A stretch of 64,000 bases of DNA. It comes from Nocardioides luteus. GTDB lineage: Bacteria > Actinomycetota > Actinomycetes > Propionibacteriales > Nocardioidaceae. The translations under genes and the position numbers were made by a program. A model generated the notes under the pieces. It was not told the origin of the DNA and did no database searches. It was given only the letters and a program-made list of their open reading frames with translations. Below, in pieces: positions 33,018-41,473 of the stretch (position 1 is its first letter; each line of letters begins with the position of its first letter). The DNA lies in the NCBI RefSeq assembly GCF_014648595.1, contig NZ_BMRK01000001.1, positions 1 to 64,000 on the forward strand, written 5' to 3'.

Positions 33018-34067
33018 TCAGGCGTCCAGATCAGACATGTCGAGCACGAACCGGTAGCGCACGTCGCCACGGTCGAGGCGGTCGAGGGCTTCGCTGACGC
33101 GGCTGGACGGCAGGACCTCGACATCGGCTCCGATGCCGTGCTCGGCGGCGAAGGCGAGGAGGTCGGCGGTGGTGGCCAGGCCGCCGCTGCCCGCTGAGGT
33201 GAGCCGCTTGCGCCCGATCAGCAGGTCGATGATGTCCACGCTGACGGTGCCGAGGTCGCCGACCTGGCACAGAGTGCCGTCCATGGCGACGACGTGGAGG
33301 TAGGGCGCCAGGTCGTGCGGGGCGGAGATCGTGTCGATCACCACGTCGAAGCTGTCGCGGGCGGCTGCCATCGCCTCCTCGTCGGTGGAGACGAGCAGGC
33401 CGTCGGCGCCGAGCCCCTTCGCGTCGGCGGCCTTGTCGGGCGTACGGCTGATCACGGTGGTGTCGGCGCCGAGGGCGACCGCGAGCTTGACGGCCAGGTG
33501 GCCGAGGCCGCCCAGGCCGGCCACCGCGACCCGGGTCGACGGGCCGACTCCGAGTGTGCGCAGCGGCTCCCAGACCGTGATCCCGGCGCACAGCAGCGGC
33601 GCGGCCGCAGCGGGGTCGAGGCCGCGGGGGAGGGCATGGACGAAGCGGTCGCGCACGACGTACTCACGGGCGTACCCGCCGAGGGTGCGGCTCCCGTCGC
33701 GGCGGTCGGTGCCGTCGTAGGTGAGCGTCGGGAACTCGCGGCAGAAGTTCTCCTGCCCGGCCAGGCACATCGCGCAGGTGCCGCACGAGTCGACGATGTT
33801 GCCGACCGCGACCGGGTCGCCGACCGCATGGGTGGTGACGGCGGACCCGATCTCGGTCACCGTCCCGGTGAACTCGTGCCCGGGTACGAGCGGCGAGTCT
33901 CTGGTCCCGTCGTGGGCGCGAAGGGCGTGCAGGTCGGTGTGGCACACGCCGCAGAAGTCGACGCGCACCGCCACGTCGTCAGGCCGCAGGTCGCGGCGTC
34001 GGATCGGGGCGCGGACCAGGGAGGTGGTGGCGGGTTCGCCGGCCTGCCACGCGAGAGTCGTCCTCAT
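33018..34067 (-). CDS. zinc-dependent alcohol dehydrogenase (MDR family, cinnamyl/AdhC type)
   Basis: A 349-residue medium-chain dehydrogenase. The catalytic zinc site is GVCHTDLHAL plus GHEFTGTVTEIG. The structural zinc site is CGTCAMCLAGQENFC (four cysteines, about residues 95-110). The Rossmann motif VAVAGLGGLGHLAVKLA begins near residue 178; the following VISRTPDK suggests NADP(H) use, as in the cinnamyl alcohol dehydrogenase branch. It probably interconverts aldehydes and primary alcohols. It is divergent from a TetR gene, and two repeated operator-like sequences lie between the two, so control by that regulator is likely. Confidence 0.92.
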   Translation of the reverse strand: MRTTLAWQAGEPATTSLVRAPIRRRDLRPDDVAVRVDFCGVCHTDLHALRAHDGTRDSPLVPGHEFTGTVTEIGSAVTTHAVGDPVAVGNIVDSCGTCAMCLAGQENFCREFPTLTYDGTDRRDGSRTLGGYAREYVVRDRFVHALPRGLDPAAAAPLLCAGITVWEPLRTLGVGPSTRVAVAGLGGLGHLAVKLAVALGADTTVISRTPDKAADAKGLGADGLLVSTDEEAMAAARDSFDVVIDTISAPHDLAPYLHVVAMDGTLCQVGDLGTVSVDIIDLLIGRKRLTSAGSGGLATTADLLAFAAEHGIGADVEVLPSSRVSEALDRLDRGDVRYRFVLDMSDLDA

Positions 34068-34078
34068 GCGGTTCCTTT

Positions 34079-34146
34079 AAACAGACTAGTTGGTCTATCG
34101 CAGCGTACGCAGCAACGCCGGATCTCGCAAACAGAACGGTTGGTCT
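34079..34146. promoter_or_regulatory. two direct-repeat operator sites between adh and tetR
   Basis: Two 18-bp copies, AAACAGACTAGTTGGTCT (34079-34096) and AAACAGAACGGTTGGTCT (34129-34146), match at 15 of 18 positions, with starts 50 bp apart. Each has an AGAC/GTCT-like dyad. One lies next to the adh start and the other next to the TetR start, as expected for a divergent autoregulated pair. Confidence 0.75.
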
Positions 34147-34161
34147 GGCATCATCGGCGCC

Positions 34162-34767
34162 ATGGACGACCCGACCACGAGATCACCGGGACCCTCCACG
34201 GCGCGGGGAATCGCCACCCGCGGGCGGATCATCGAGGCGGCGACCACAGAGTTCGCGCGGTACGGGCTGGCCGGCGCCCGCATCGACCGGATCGTCGCCG
34301 CCGCGCGCACCAACAAGGCCCAGCTCTATGCCTACTTCGGCGACAAGGACGGCCTCTTCGACGCGATCTTCGTCGACTCCCTGGAGCGGATCACCGAGAT
34401 GGTGCCGATCCGCGACGGTGACCTGGCCGACTGGGCGGTGCGGCTCTACGACGACTACCTCGAGAACCCCGACCTCGTCCGGCTTGCCACCTGGGTGCGG
34501 CTCGAGCGGCGACCCGCCGGCTTCCTGGCCGAGGAGGCCGAGGAGCTCGGGGACGTGAAGCGACAGGCGATCACCGAGGCCCAAGCCGCGGGGAAGGTGC
34601 GCGCCGGGGACCCCGACGACCTCAAGGCGCTGGTCATCGGCATGTCGATGACGTGGTCACCGGTGAGCAACGTCTACGCCGCGACCCGCGAGGAGCCGGC
34701 CGAGGTGCACGAGCGCCGGCGCGCGCTCCTGCGGGACTCGGTCGCGCGCGTGGTCGCGCCGGGCTGA
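34162..34767 (+). CDS. TetR-family regulator (divergent from adh)
   Basis: A 201-residue repressor. The HTH spans about residues 17-60: RGRIIEAATTEFARYGLAGARIDRIVAAARTNKAQLYAYF in overview, with the recognition helix around NKAQLYAYFGDKDGLF. The ligand domain resembles the C-terminal TetR_C domain of YcdC-type regulators. The ATG at 34162 is preferred because an upstream extension would run through the operator. It probably represses the divergent alcohol dehydrogenase through the duplicated site between them. Its stop is two bases from the convergent galK stop. Confidence 0.88.
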   Translation: MDDPTTRSPGPSTARGIATRGRIIEAATTEFARYGLAGARIDRIVAAARTNKAQLYAYFGDKDGLFDAIFVDSLERITEMVPIRDGDLADWAVRLYDDYLENPDLVRLATWVRLERRPAGFLAEEAEELGDVKRQAITEAQAAGKVRAGDPDDLKALVIGMSMTWSPVSNVYAATREEPAEVHERRRALLRDSVARVVAPG

Positions 34768-34769
34768 GC

Positions 34770-35924
34770 TCAGCAGGCGGTGTAGGAGGCTCCGGCCGAC
34801 GGGGTGGCGATGAGGTGGCCGGGCGGGTTGTGGCCGGCCTCGGCGAAGGCTCGGTCGATGGCCGCGGTGACGGTCTCCACCGCCTCCGAAGGAAGGATCG
34901 AGACGATCGAGCCGCCGAAGCCGCCGCCGGTCATGCGGGCGCCGTCGGCGCCGGCCTCGACCGCGGTGGAGACGGCGAGGTCCAGCTCGACGACGGAGAT
35001 CTCGAAGTCGTCGCGCATCGAGGCGTGCGAGGCGGCGAAGAGCTCGCTGATCGAGGCCCAGTCGCCCTCGCCCAGGGCAGTCACGGTCGGCTCGACGCGG
35101 GCGGTCTCGGTGACGATGTGGCGGGCACGGCGGCGCACGACCTCGTCCCCGAGGGTCTCGACCTGCTCCAGGTCGGCCTCGCGCAGCGAGCTCAGCCCGA
35201 GGTCGGCGGCGGCCTTCTCGCACTGCGCACGTCGAGAGGCGTAGCCGCCGTCGGTCAGCTGGTGCTTGACCCGGGTGTCGGTGACCAGGATGGTGCGCTC
35301 ACCCAGGGCCAGCGGGACGCTGTGGTGCTCGCCGGAGTCGAAGTCGATCAGCAGCGCGCCGCCGGCCTCCGCGAAGACCGCGACCGACTGGTCCATCCCG
35401 CCGGTGGGTGCGTCGGCGACCTCTGTCTCGGCCCGGATCCCGGCATCGACGATCGCCCGCTGCAGGTCGGCGTCGAGGGTGCGTCCCGCGGCGCCGAGCG
35501 CGGCCACGGCGGTCGCACACTCGACCGAGGCCGACGAGGACAGCCCGGCGCCGAGCGGCACCGACGACTCCAGGTGCATGTCCAGACCGCCGGAGACGAG
35601 TCCGGCCTCGCGCAGGGTCCACAGCACCCCCGCGACGTACGCCGCCCAGCCCTCGATCTCGGGTCCGAGCTCGTCGACGTGGCCGGTGAAGGGTTCCGGC
35701 TCCTGGGCGGAGGTGATCCGGATGACGCCGTCGGTGCGCGGCGCGGCCGCGGCGTAGGTGGCGTGGGGGAGTGCGACCGGCAGCACCAGGCCGGCGTTGT
35801 AGTCGGTGTGCTCGCCGATCAGGTTGACCCGCCCCGGCGCCCTCCCGGTCACTGCGGCCTCGGTGCCGAAACGGGTGCGCAGCTCCGAGATCGCGCGAGC
35901 GGTGAGATCGGTCGGTTCGAGCAT
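34770..35924 (-). CDS. galK: galactokinase
   Basis: A 384-residue GHMP kinase that phosphorylates galactose at C1. The galactokinase signature is GRVNLIGEHTDYNAGLVLP (about residues 31-49); the phosphate loop is PLGAGLSSSASVECA (about 118-132); motif 3 is GARMTGGGFGGS near residue 335. GGMDQSVAVF contains the catalytic aspartate. The Leloir partners galT and galE are not adjacent. The ATG at 35924 lacks a strong ribosome site. The gene is convergent with the TetR gene. Confidence 0.95.
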   Translation of the reverse strand: MLEPTDLTARAISELRTRFGTEAAVTGRAPGRVNLIGEHTDYNAGLVLPVALPHATYAAAAPRTDGVIRITSAQEPEPFTGHVDELGPEIEGWAAYVAGVLWTLREAGLVSGGLDMHLESSVPLGAGLSSSASVECATAVAALGAAGRTLDADLQRAIVDAGIRAETEVADAPTGGMDQSVAVFAEAGGALLIDFDSGEHHSVPLALGERTILVTDTRVKHQLTDGGYASRRAQCEKAAADLGLSSLREADLEQVETLGDEVVRRRARHIVTETARVEPTVTALGEGDWASISELFAASHASMRDDFEISVVELDLAVSTAVEAGADGARMTGGGFGGSIVSILPSEAVETVTAAIDRAFAEAGHNPPGHLIATPSAGASYTAC

Positions 35925-36001
35925 GAAGCAAAGTGTGCCGCGTGCGCGCGGCAGACCTCGATTCGGGGCGCTCCTGGGCGCTCGCCCGCAGAGCCCCGGG
36001 A

Positions 36002-36577
36002 TCAGCCTCGCGAGGAGTTGCGCGAACGGCCGCGGACGATGCCGATGAAGGTCTGCACCCGCTCGTCGTTGTTGTCGATCAGCCAGGCGAGGCCGACGGT
36101 GGTGGGCTCGATGCCGGCGACGGGACGCGAGACGGCGTCCTTGCGGTGGAACAGCCGGGCGATCGACATCGGCACGATGGCGACGCCGGTGCCGGCCGCG
36201 ACCGTCTCCACGGCGTCCTTCTCGCTCATCGGCGGCCAGTCGAGCTGCGCGACGCTCGGGGTCCAGCCGCCGCGCTCGGGGATGACCAGCTGCTCCTCGG
36301 CGAGGTCGTCGAGGGTGACCTCGTCGAGCAGAGAGAGCAGGTGCTCGTGGCCCATGACCGCGACCGGCTGCTCCTCGTAGAGCGGGATGCAGTGCAGACC
36401 GTCGCGGTCGATGGGCAGCCGGACGAGACACATGTCGAGCTCGCCCTCGCGCAGCAGCTGCTCCTGCTCGGCCTCGGCGACCGGCACCAGCTCGAGCCGT
36501 TCGCGGCTGCGCTCGCGCCAGATCCTGGCCCACTTGTCAGGGGTGGCTCCGGTGACGAAGCCGACGGTGAAGGTCAC
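36002..36577 (-). CDS. LysR substrate-binding-domain protein without DNA-binding domain
   Basis: A 191-residue protein made only of the type-2 periplasmic-binding fold that senses inducers in LysR regulators. It starts TFTVGFVTGATPDKW, i.e. at the normal first strand of the sensor domain; GELDMCLVRLPID and GTGVAIVPMSIARL are standard positions. No helix-turn-helix is encoded upstream: the 178 bp before the GTG hold the guanidine riboswitch region of the next gene. AAGGA about eight bases upstream supports the start, so the short form appears genuine, not a frameshift. It may be a ligand-binding adaptor; role unknown. Confidence 0.8.
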   Translation of the reverse strand: MTFTVGFVTGATPDKWARIWRERSRERLELVPVAEAEQEQLLREGELDMCLVRLPIDRDGLHCIPLYEEQPVAVMGHEHLLSLLDEVTLDDLAEEQLVIPERGGWTPSVAQLDWPPMSEKDAVETVAAGTGVAIVPMSIARLFHRKDAVSRPVAGIEPTTVGLAWLIDNNDERVQTFIGIVRGRSRNSSRG

Positions 36578-36701
36578 GCTCCCATCCTTCCATCAACGCC
36601 GCCGGAATCCCGCGTTGAAGAACGTCGCATTCTCTACCACTCCCAAGTTTCTATTGGGTGACAGGTTTGCTAACGTCGGAGACGTCAGCCGAGACCGGCT
36701 G

Positions 36702-36742
36702 CCGGACGAGGGAGCCGTACCCGGAAGCGCGACAAGACGGCC
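36702..36742 (+). promoter_or_regulatory. guanidine-III riboswitch (ykkC-III)
   Basis: The leader of the SMR gene contains CCGGACGAGG, then GCCGTACCCGG, then GACAAGACGGC, the conserved blocks of the ykkC-III/guanidine-III class in the right order and spacing. GCCGT (36714-36718) can pair with ACGGC (36737-36741), making the expected pseudoknot. The ribosome site GGAG (36747-36750) follows within a few bases, so ligand-dependent control of translation is likely. The match to the Thermobifida fusca example is from memory. The downstream gene is a Gdx-type guanidinium exporter, exactly the expected target. Confidence 0.92.
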
Positions 36743-36755
36743 GTCTGGAGTGGTC

Positions 36756-37070
36756 ATGTCCTGGCTTTTTCTTGTTGGATCCGGCGTGCTCGAAGCCGTG
36801 TGGGCCCTTGCTCTGGGTCGCACCGAAGGCTTCTCCCGCGTGGTCCCTTCGGTCGTCTTCGTGATCGCCTTGGTCGGCAGCCTGGTGGGCCTCGGTCTCG
36901 CCATGCGCACCCTGCCGATCGGCACCGCCTACGCCGTCTGGGTCGGCATCGGCGCCGCGCTCACCGTCGGCTACTCGATGATGTCCGGCGACGAGGCCGT
37001 CAGTGCCGTACGCGTCGTGCTGATCGTCGCGCTGGTCGGCTGCGTCATCGGCCTGAAGCTCACCCACTGA
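36756..37070 (+). CDS. gdx: guanidinium exporter Gdx (SMR family, SugE subtype)
   Basis: A 104-residue protein with four membrane helices, the normal SMR length. The essential glutamate is E13 in GSGVLEAVWALALGRTEGF. LPIGTAYAVWVGIGAA is the signature that separates the SugE/Gdx branch from QacE/EmrE multidrug pumps. Family knowledge: Gdx proteins export guanidinium in exchange for two protons as antiparallel dimers. GGAG five bases upstream fixes the ATG. The guanidine-III riboswitch in its leader confirms the assignment, since this class switches on guanidine exporters. A single gene encodes the homodimer; no partner SMR gene is present. Confidence 0.94.
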   Translation: MSWLFLVGSGVLEAVWALALGRTEGFSRVVPSVVFVIALVGSLVGLGLAMRTLPIGTAYAVWVGIGAALTVGYSMMSGDEAVSAVRVVLIVALVGCVIGLKLTH

Positions 37071-37153
37071 GGGTTTGCGCGAGGACACGTGCTGCGGCGC
37101 TTGACTCTTTCGATATGAGTGCGAAACTTGCCCTCTCCACAGTTATCTATCGC

Positions 37154-37858
37154 ATGACAGAAAAAGGCGATGCCACGGTGTCACAGATCTCGCCGCGCCC
37201 GGGTCGCGGTCGTCCACGGCTGCTCCCCGGAAAGATCGCGGCGAACCCCCGCGACCAGATCCTCGCTGCGGCCGCAGAGCTCTTCGTGAGCCGCGGCTAT
37301 GCCGGCACCACCACCCGTGAGATCGCGGACGGTGCCGGCCTGAGGCAGGCCTCCATCTACTACCACTTCGGCAGCAAGGAGGAGATCCTCGCCGCACTGC
37401 TCGAGCGCTCCGTCCAAGCGAGGGTCGAGCAGGCCGGGAAGATCGAGGCCGGGATGGACTCGGTCGCACCCGATGCCGCCCTCTACGCCCTCGCGGTCAG
37501 CGACATGAGCGCGCTCGTGGCGATGCCCTACAACATCGGCATGCTCTACCGCCTGCCCGACGTCATCGCCTCGCCCGTCTACGACCGCTACGGCCATCTC
37601 CGTGGCGAGCTGGTCGCCGGCTACGGCCGGGTCGCGGAGCGCGCCGCGGCAGAGCGGGTGCCGGCGGGTGGTGAGCCGGGTCTGGGTGACCTGCTGGTGC
37701 AGATGGTCGAAGGGGTCATCAGCCTGCGCCGCGAGGACCGGATCGGCAGCACCACCGTCGCCACGATCGCCTCGGCCTGCCTGCGCCTGTGCGGCATCGC
37801 CGAGGATGCGATCGAGCAGGCCCGCGAGACGGCGCTGACGGCGCTCGCCCAGACCTGA
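37154..37858 (+). CDS. TetR-family transcriptional regulator
   Basis: A 234-residue regulator. After a basic, proline-rich lead (RPGRGRPRLLPGK) the HTH reads DQILAAAAELFVSRGYAGTTTREIADGAG, with recognition helix RQASIYYHFGSKEEIL. The remainder is the ligand-binding domain. Start uncertain: ATG 37115 would add 13 residues from an AT-richer stretch that looks like promoter (TTGACT at 37101), while GTG 37178 has AAAGG upstream. It follows gdx by 83 bp in the same direction. Targets unknown; self-regulation is likely but no clear operator was found. Confidence 0.85.
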   Translation: MTEKGDATVSQISPRPGRGRPRLLPGKIAANPRDQILAAAAELFVSRGYAGTTTREIADGAGLRQASIYYHFGSKEEILAALLERSVQARVEQAGKIEAGMDSVAPDAALYALAVSDMSALVAMPYNIGMLYRLPDVIASPVYDRYGHLRGELVAGYGRVAERAAAERVPAGGEPGLGDLLVQMVEGVISLRREDRIGSTTVATIASACLRLCGIAEDAIEQARETALTALAQT

Positions 37859-37894
37859 GGTCCCAGACCTGAGGTCCTGAGATCGTGGACCGGG

Positions 37895-38800
37895 TCAGTG
37901 CATCCCCGGCTCGTGGGCCAGGTGTGACTCGGGCTCCAGCTGGAAGGTGGAGTGCTCGACGTCGAAATGGCCGGCGAGGCATGCCTGGACGCGGTCGAGG
38001 ACGCTCGGCGCGCTGCCGTCGGTGAAGCACGCGTCGCGCAGGGTCAGGTGGGCCGAGACGGTCGGCAGGCCGGAGGTGACGGTCCAGGCGTGCAGGTCGT
38101 GCACCTCGACGACGTGCTCGACCCCGAGCAGGTGCCGGCGCAGGTCCTCGACGACGACCTCCGCCGGGGCGCCCTCGAGCAGGATCCGGCCGCTGTCGCG
38201 GAGCAGACGGACCCCTGCGTACGTCATCAGGGCGACGACCACGAGCGAGGCCACCGGGTCGGCGCGGGTCCAGCCGGTGAGCAGGATGACGATGGCGGCG
38301 ACGAGGGTGCCGATGAAGCCGTAGAGGTCGGAGAGCACGTGCTGGTAGGCGCCCTCGACGTTGAGCGAGGTGCGGTTGGCGCGGGCCATCAGCGCGGCCG
38401 CGAGCACGTTGACGGCGCAGCCGACCAGCGCGACCACGAACATCGGCCAGCCCTCGGCGTCGGGCGGGTCGAGCAGGCGCCGGACCGCCTCCACACCGAC
38501 GAGCGCGGCGAAGACGATCAGGGTGATGCCGTTGAGCGCGGCGGAGAGGATCTCGGCGCGCTTCCAGCCGTAGGTCCACTGGCCGTGCGCGGGCCGGGCG
38601 GCCAGCCGCATCGCCCACAGCGCCGCCGCGATCGCGCCCACATCGGTGAGCATGTGGCCGGCGTCGGCCAGCAGGGCGAGCGAGTCCGCGAGGATCGCGA
38701 CCACGACCTCACCGATCAGGAACACCCCCAGCAGGCCCATCGCGGCGACCAGATAGCGCCGGTCCGCCGCGGGGGAGATGTGGTCGTGGTCGTGCCCCAT
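37895..38800 (-). CDS. cation diffusion facilitator (CzcD-type zinc/metal exporter)
   Basis: A 301-residue inner-membrane antiporter with six helices and a C-terminal cytoplasmic metal-binding domain. The N-terminus MGHDHDHISP is histidine-rich. The transport site is formed by HMLTD in helix 2 (LLADAGHMLTDVGAIAAA) and HVLSD in helix 5, the HxxxD pair typical of zinc transporters. The cytoplasmic domain has VEVHDLHAWTVTSG. It exports Zn2+ or similar ions in exchange for protons. The ATG has no strong ribosome site. No metal-responsive regulator is adjacent apart from the convergent TetR gene 36 bp away. Confidence 0.93.
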   Translation of the reverse strand: MGHDHDHISPAADRRYLVAAMGLLGVFLIGEVVVAILADSLALLADAGHMLTDVGAIAAALWAMRLAARPAHGQWTYGWKRAEILSAALNGITLIVFAALVGVEAVRRLLDPPDAEGWPMFVVALVGCAVNVLAAALMARANRTSLNVEGAYQHVLSDLYGFIGTLVAAIVILLTGWTRADPVASLVVVALMTYAGVRLLRDSGRILLEGAPAEVVVEDLRRHLLGVEHVVEVHDLHAWTVTSGLPTVSAHLTLRDACFTDGSAPSVLDRVQACLAGHFDVEHSTFQLEPESHLAHEPGMH

Positions 38801-38864
38801 GTCTGAGGAGTCTAGGTCGGATATCCGCGTGCTCCCCGGCAGCGACCGTGGAATGGTTCCCTCC

Positions 38865-39656
38865 ATGTCGAAGACCGCTGACTTCCTCTCGCTGCACACC
38901 TCGGGCCACCCGCTGCTGATGCCCAACGCCTGGGACGCCGGCTCCGCGAAGCTCCTGGCTTCGCTCGGCTTCTCGGCGCTGGCCACGACCAGCAGCGGGT
39001 ACGCCGCCACCCTGGGCCGCCCCGACGGCCGGGTCACCCGCGAGGAGGTCCTCGCGCACGCGTCCGCGCTGGTCTCGGCGGTCGACGTGCCCGTCTCCGC
39101 CGACCTCGAGGGCGGCTTCGGGGCCACCACCGCGGAGGTCGAGGAGACCTATCGGCTCGCTGCGGCCACTGGCCTGGCGGGCGGGTCGATCGAGGACTAC
39201 GCCGGTGTCGAGGAGGACCGGGTCCTCCCGCTCGCGGAGGCCGCCGAGCGGGTCGCCGCGGCCGCCGCTGCGGCCGGCGACGGCTTCGTCCTCACCGCCC
39301 GCGCCGAGAACCATATCCGCGGCCACGACTACCTCGACGACACGATCGCCCGGCTGCAGGCCTACCAGGAGGCCGGCGCCGACGTCCTCTTCGCGCCGGG
39401 CGTCGTCGCCGTCGAGGACGTACGCCGCGTGGTCGAGGCCGTCGACCGTCCGGTCAGCGTCCTGCTGCTCCCCGGTGGCCCCTCGGTCCCCGAGCTCGCC
39501 GAGGCCGGCGCCGCCCGTATCTCGGTGGGCGGCTCCTTCGCCTTCGCCGCCCTGGGGGCCGTGAAGCGCGCCGCGGAGGAGCTGCTCGGCAGCGGCACGA
39601 CCGGCTACACCGAGCTGGCGGCCGAGGGTGCCGCCGCACTTCGCAACGCTGGTTGA
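38865..39656 (+). CDS. isocitrate lyase/phosphoenolpyruvate mutase family protein
   Basis: A 263-residue TIM-barrel protein of the PEP mutase/isocitrate lyase superfamily. LLMPNAWDAGSAKLLASLGF is the family N-terminal motif; PVSADLEGGFG holds the metal-binding aspartate and glutamate; FVLTARAENHIRG follows. The catalytic loop KKCGH of isocitrate lyase is missing, as in 2-methylisocitrate-lyase-like or oxaloacetate-decarboxylase-like members. The reaction is therefore uncertain, probably C-C or P-C bond chemistry on a 2-oxo acid. ATG 38865 is preferred; another ATG lies four codons upstream. Confidence 0.88.
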   Translation: MSKTADFLSLHTSGHPLLMPNAWDAGSAKLLASLGFSALATTSSGYAATLGRPDGRVTREEVLAHASALVSAVDVPVSADLEGGFGATTAEVEETYRLAAATGLAGGSIEDYAGVEEDRVLPLAEAAERVAAAAAAAGDGFVLTARAENHIRGHDYLDDTIARLQAYQEAGADVLFAPGVVAVEDVRRVVEAVDRPVSVLLLPGGPSVPELAEAGAARISVGGSFAFAALGAVKRAAEELLGSGTTGYTELAAEGAAALRNAG

Positions 39657-39664
39657 CTGGCGCC

Positions 39665-40423
39665 GTGACCGATGAGCTGACGGTGGTGCGTGCCGGCTAC
39701 GCGCCGATCAAGGGGACCAGACACCTTGCCCGCGACCAGGTGCGGTTCGATGCCAAGGGCGTCGTGGGCGACCGCGGGTTCGCGCTGGTCTCCCTCGACG
39801 ACGGCGATCCGGGGCATGGGCGCGTGGTGCGCACCGTGCAGCACCCCGCCCTGGTCGCCGTCCACGCCGAGCAGGTCGGGGGCCGGCTCGACGTCGTCCT
39901 GCCCGACGGCCGTTCCGCCTCCGCGGAGCCGACCGTGACCGGGGAGCACGTCGTCTGCGACTACTGGGGGCGCGAGGTCGACCTGGAGCTGGTCGGCGGC
40001 CCGCACGCGGACCTCTTCTCCGAGTATCTCGGCAGACCGGTCCGTCTCGCCCGCGCACAGCGGGGCGAGGTGATCTTCGCCGGCTCGGTCTCGGTCGTGA
40101 CGACCTCCTCGGTGCGCGAGCTGGCCCGGCAGACCGCCAACGACGACCTGGACCCGGCGCGGTTCCGGCCCAACCTGGTCGTCGAGACCGACGAGCCCTT
40201 CGCCGAGGACGACTGGCTCGGCCAGGAGTTCCGCGTCGGTGAGGCCACGCTGCGGATCGGCGGGCCCATCCCACGCTGCGCCGTGATCGACGCTCGTCCG
40301 GAGACGGGGGAGCGCGACGTACGCCTGCTGAAGGCGCTCGTCTCGAGCCGACCGACCAACCGCGCCGGCGAGCCGATGTTCGGCGTCTTCGCCGAGGTGG
40401 TCACGCCCGGCGCCGTCGGCTGA
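39665..40423 (+). CDS. MOSC domain-containing protein
   Basis: A 252-residue protein with an N-terminal MOSC_N beta-barrel (VRAGYAPIKGTRHL, GDRGFALVSLDDG) and a C-terminal MOSC domain that binds molybdenum cofactor. ARFRPNLVVET is the classic MOSC signature; GGPIPRCAVIDARPETGERD includes the conserved cysteine expected to bind the cofactor sulfur. Relatives include mARC and YcbX, which reduce N-hydroxylated compounds. It starts nine bases after the previous stop. GTG 39665 is chosen; a TTG four codons upstream is an alternative. Confidence 0.9.
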   Translation: MTDELTVVRAGYAPIKGTRHLARDQVRFDAKGVVGDRGFALVSLDDGDPGHGRVVRTVQHPALVAVHAEQVGGRLDVVLPDGRSASAEPTVTGEHVVCDYWGREVDLELVGGPHADLFSEYLGRPVRLARAQRGEVIFAGSVSVVTTSSVRELARQTANDDLDPARFRPNLVVETDEPFAEDDWLGQEFRVGEATLRIGGPIPRCAVIDARPETGERDVRLLKALVSSRPTNRAGEPMFGVFAEVVTPGAVG

Positions 40424-40492
40424 GCGAGGTCTTTACCGCCCCGGTCGGCCATCCGCCGGTGGCGGCGTGGACCGGGTGCGTACTCTCCAGTT

Positions 40493-41473
40493 GTGGACAT
40501 GCAAACGCTGTTGTCGCGCGACTCCCTGAAGGTCGCCCTGGTCGTCAACGCCGGCTCCCGCCGGGGCGAGGACGCGCTGGCGTCCTCCGAGGAGAAGCTC
40601 CGGTCCGCCGGGATCGAGGACGTACGCACCTACGCCGTCCGTTCGGGCGACGAGCTGGAGGCCGCGCTCGACGAGGTGGCCGCCGCGAAGCCCGACCTGC
40701 TGGTCATCGGTGGTGGTGACGGCTCGGTCAGCGCCGCCGCGGGCCGCATCGCCAACACCGACGTCGTCCTCGCCGTCATCCCGCTCGGCACCGCCAACGA
40801 CTTCGCCCGTACGCTCGAGCTCGAGCTGGAGCCCGAGGCCGCCATCGAGCAGCTGCTCGAGGGCAAGGTCATCAACGTCGACGTCGGCAGGGCCAACGGT
40901 CATGCCTACCTCAACGTCGCCTCGTTCGGTCTCTCGGTCGCCGTGACCGAGGCGCTGAGCTCGGGGATGAAGAAGGTGATCGGCCCGGCGGCCTACCCGG
41001 TGGCGACCGTGAAGGCCTACCGCGAGCACACCCCGTTCACCGCCCGTCTGGAGTTCCCGGAGGGTGACCACGAGACCGTCGAGTTCGAGGACCTGCTCCA
41101 GGTGGCCGTCGGCAACGGCCGTCACTACGGCGGCGGCCACACCGTCTCGCCCTCGGCCTCCCTCGACGACGACCTCCTCGACGTCTACGCGATCATGCGC
41201 GGCAAGATGAGCGACCACGTCTCCATCCTCCGCCTGCTGAAGAGCGGTCACTTCGTCGAGCACGAGCAGGTTCACCACACCACCACCCGCGCGGTGCGCG
41301 TGACCACCGACGAGCCGATGCCGGTCAACCTCGACGGCGAGCTTCTCACCGAGACGCCGACCGACTTCACGGTCGAGAGCAACGCGCTCCACGTCGCGGT
41401 GCCGATGCGCAGCCGTGCCGGCCGCCTGGACGGCCCGCCGCCCGACGCTAGGGACGAGCGGGCCGAGGCCTAG
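40493..41473 (+). CDS. diacylglycerol/lipid kinase (DagK/YegS type)
   Basis: A 326-residue soluble lipid kinase. The nucleotide-binding signature is LLVIGGGDGSVSAAAGRI (about residue 65) followed by PLGTANDFARTL; the C-terminal beta domain has VAVGNGRHYGGG and VNLDGELLTETP. It transfers phosphate from ATP to diacylglycerol or a related lipid. GTG 40493 is taken; an ATG lies two codons later. Its TAG stop is the first triplet of a 163-bp inverted-repeat element, so the original 3' end may have been altered; the last 20 residues (GPPPDARDERAEA) are low-complexity. Confidence 0.92.
   Translation: MDMQTLLSRDSLKVALVVNAGSRRGEDALASSEEKLRSAGIEDVRTYAVRSGDELEAALDEVAAAKPDLLVIGGGDGSVSAAAGRIANTDVVLAVIPLGTANDFARTLELELEPEAAIEQLLEGKVINVDVGRANGHAYLNVASFGLSVAVTEALSSGMKKVIGPAAYPVATVKAYREHTPFTARLEFPEGDHETVEFEDLLQVAVGNGRHYGGGHTVSPSASLDDDLLDVYAIMRGKMSDHVSILRLLKSGHFVEHEQVHHTTTRAVRVTTDEPMPVNLDGELLTETPTDFTVESNALHVAVPMRSRAGRLDGPPPDARDERAEA

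Noticed and set aside
36578-36701. Frameshifted HTH of the LysR-like gene
   Set aside because: The region before the start is too short for an HTH plus linker and carries the leader of gdx on the other strand.
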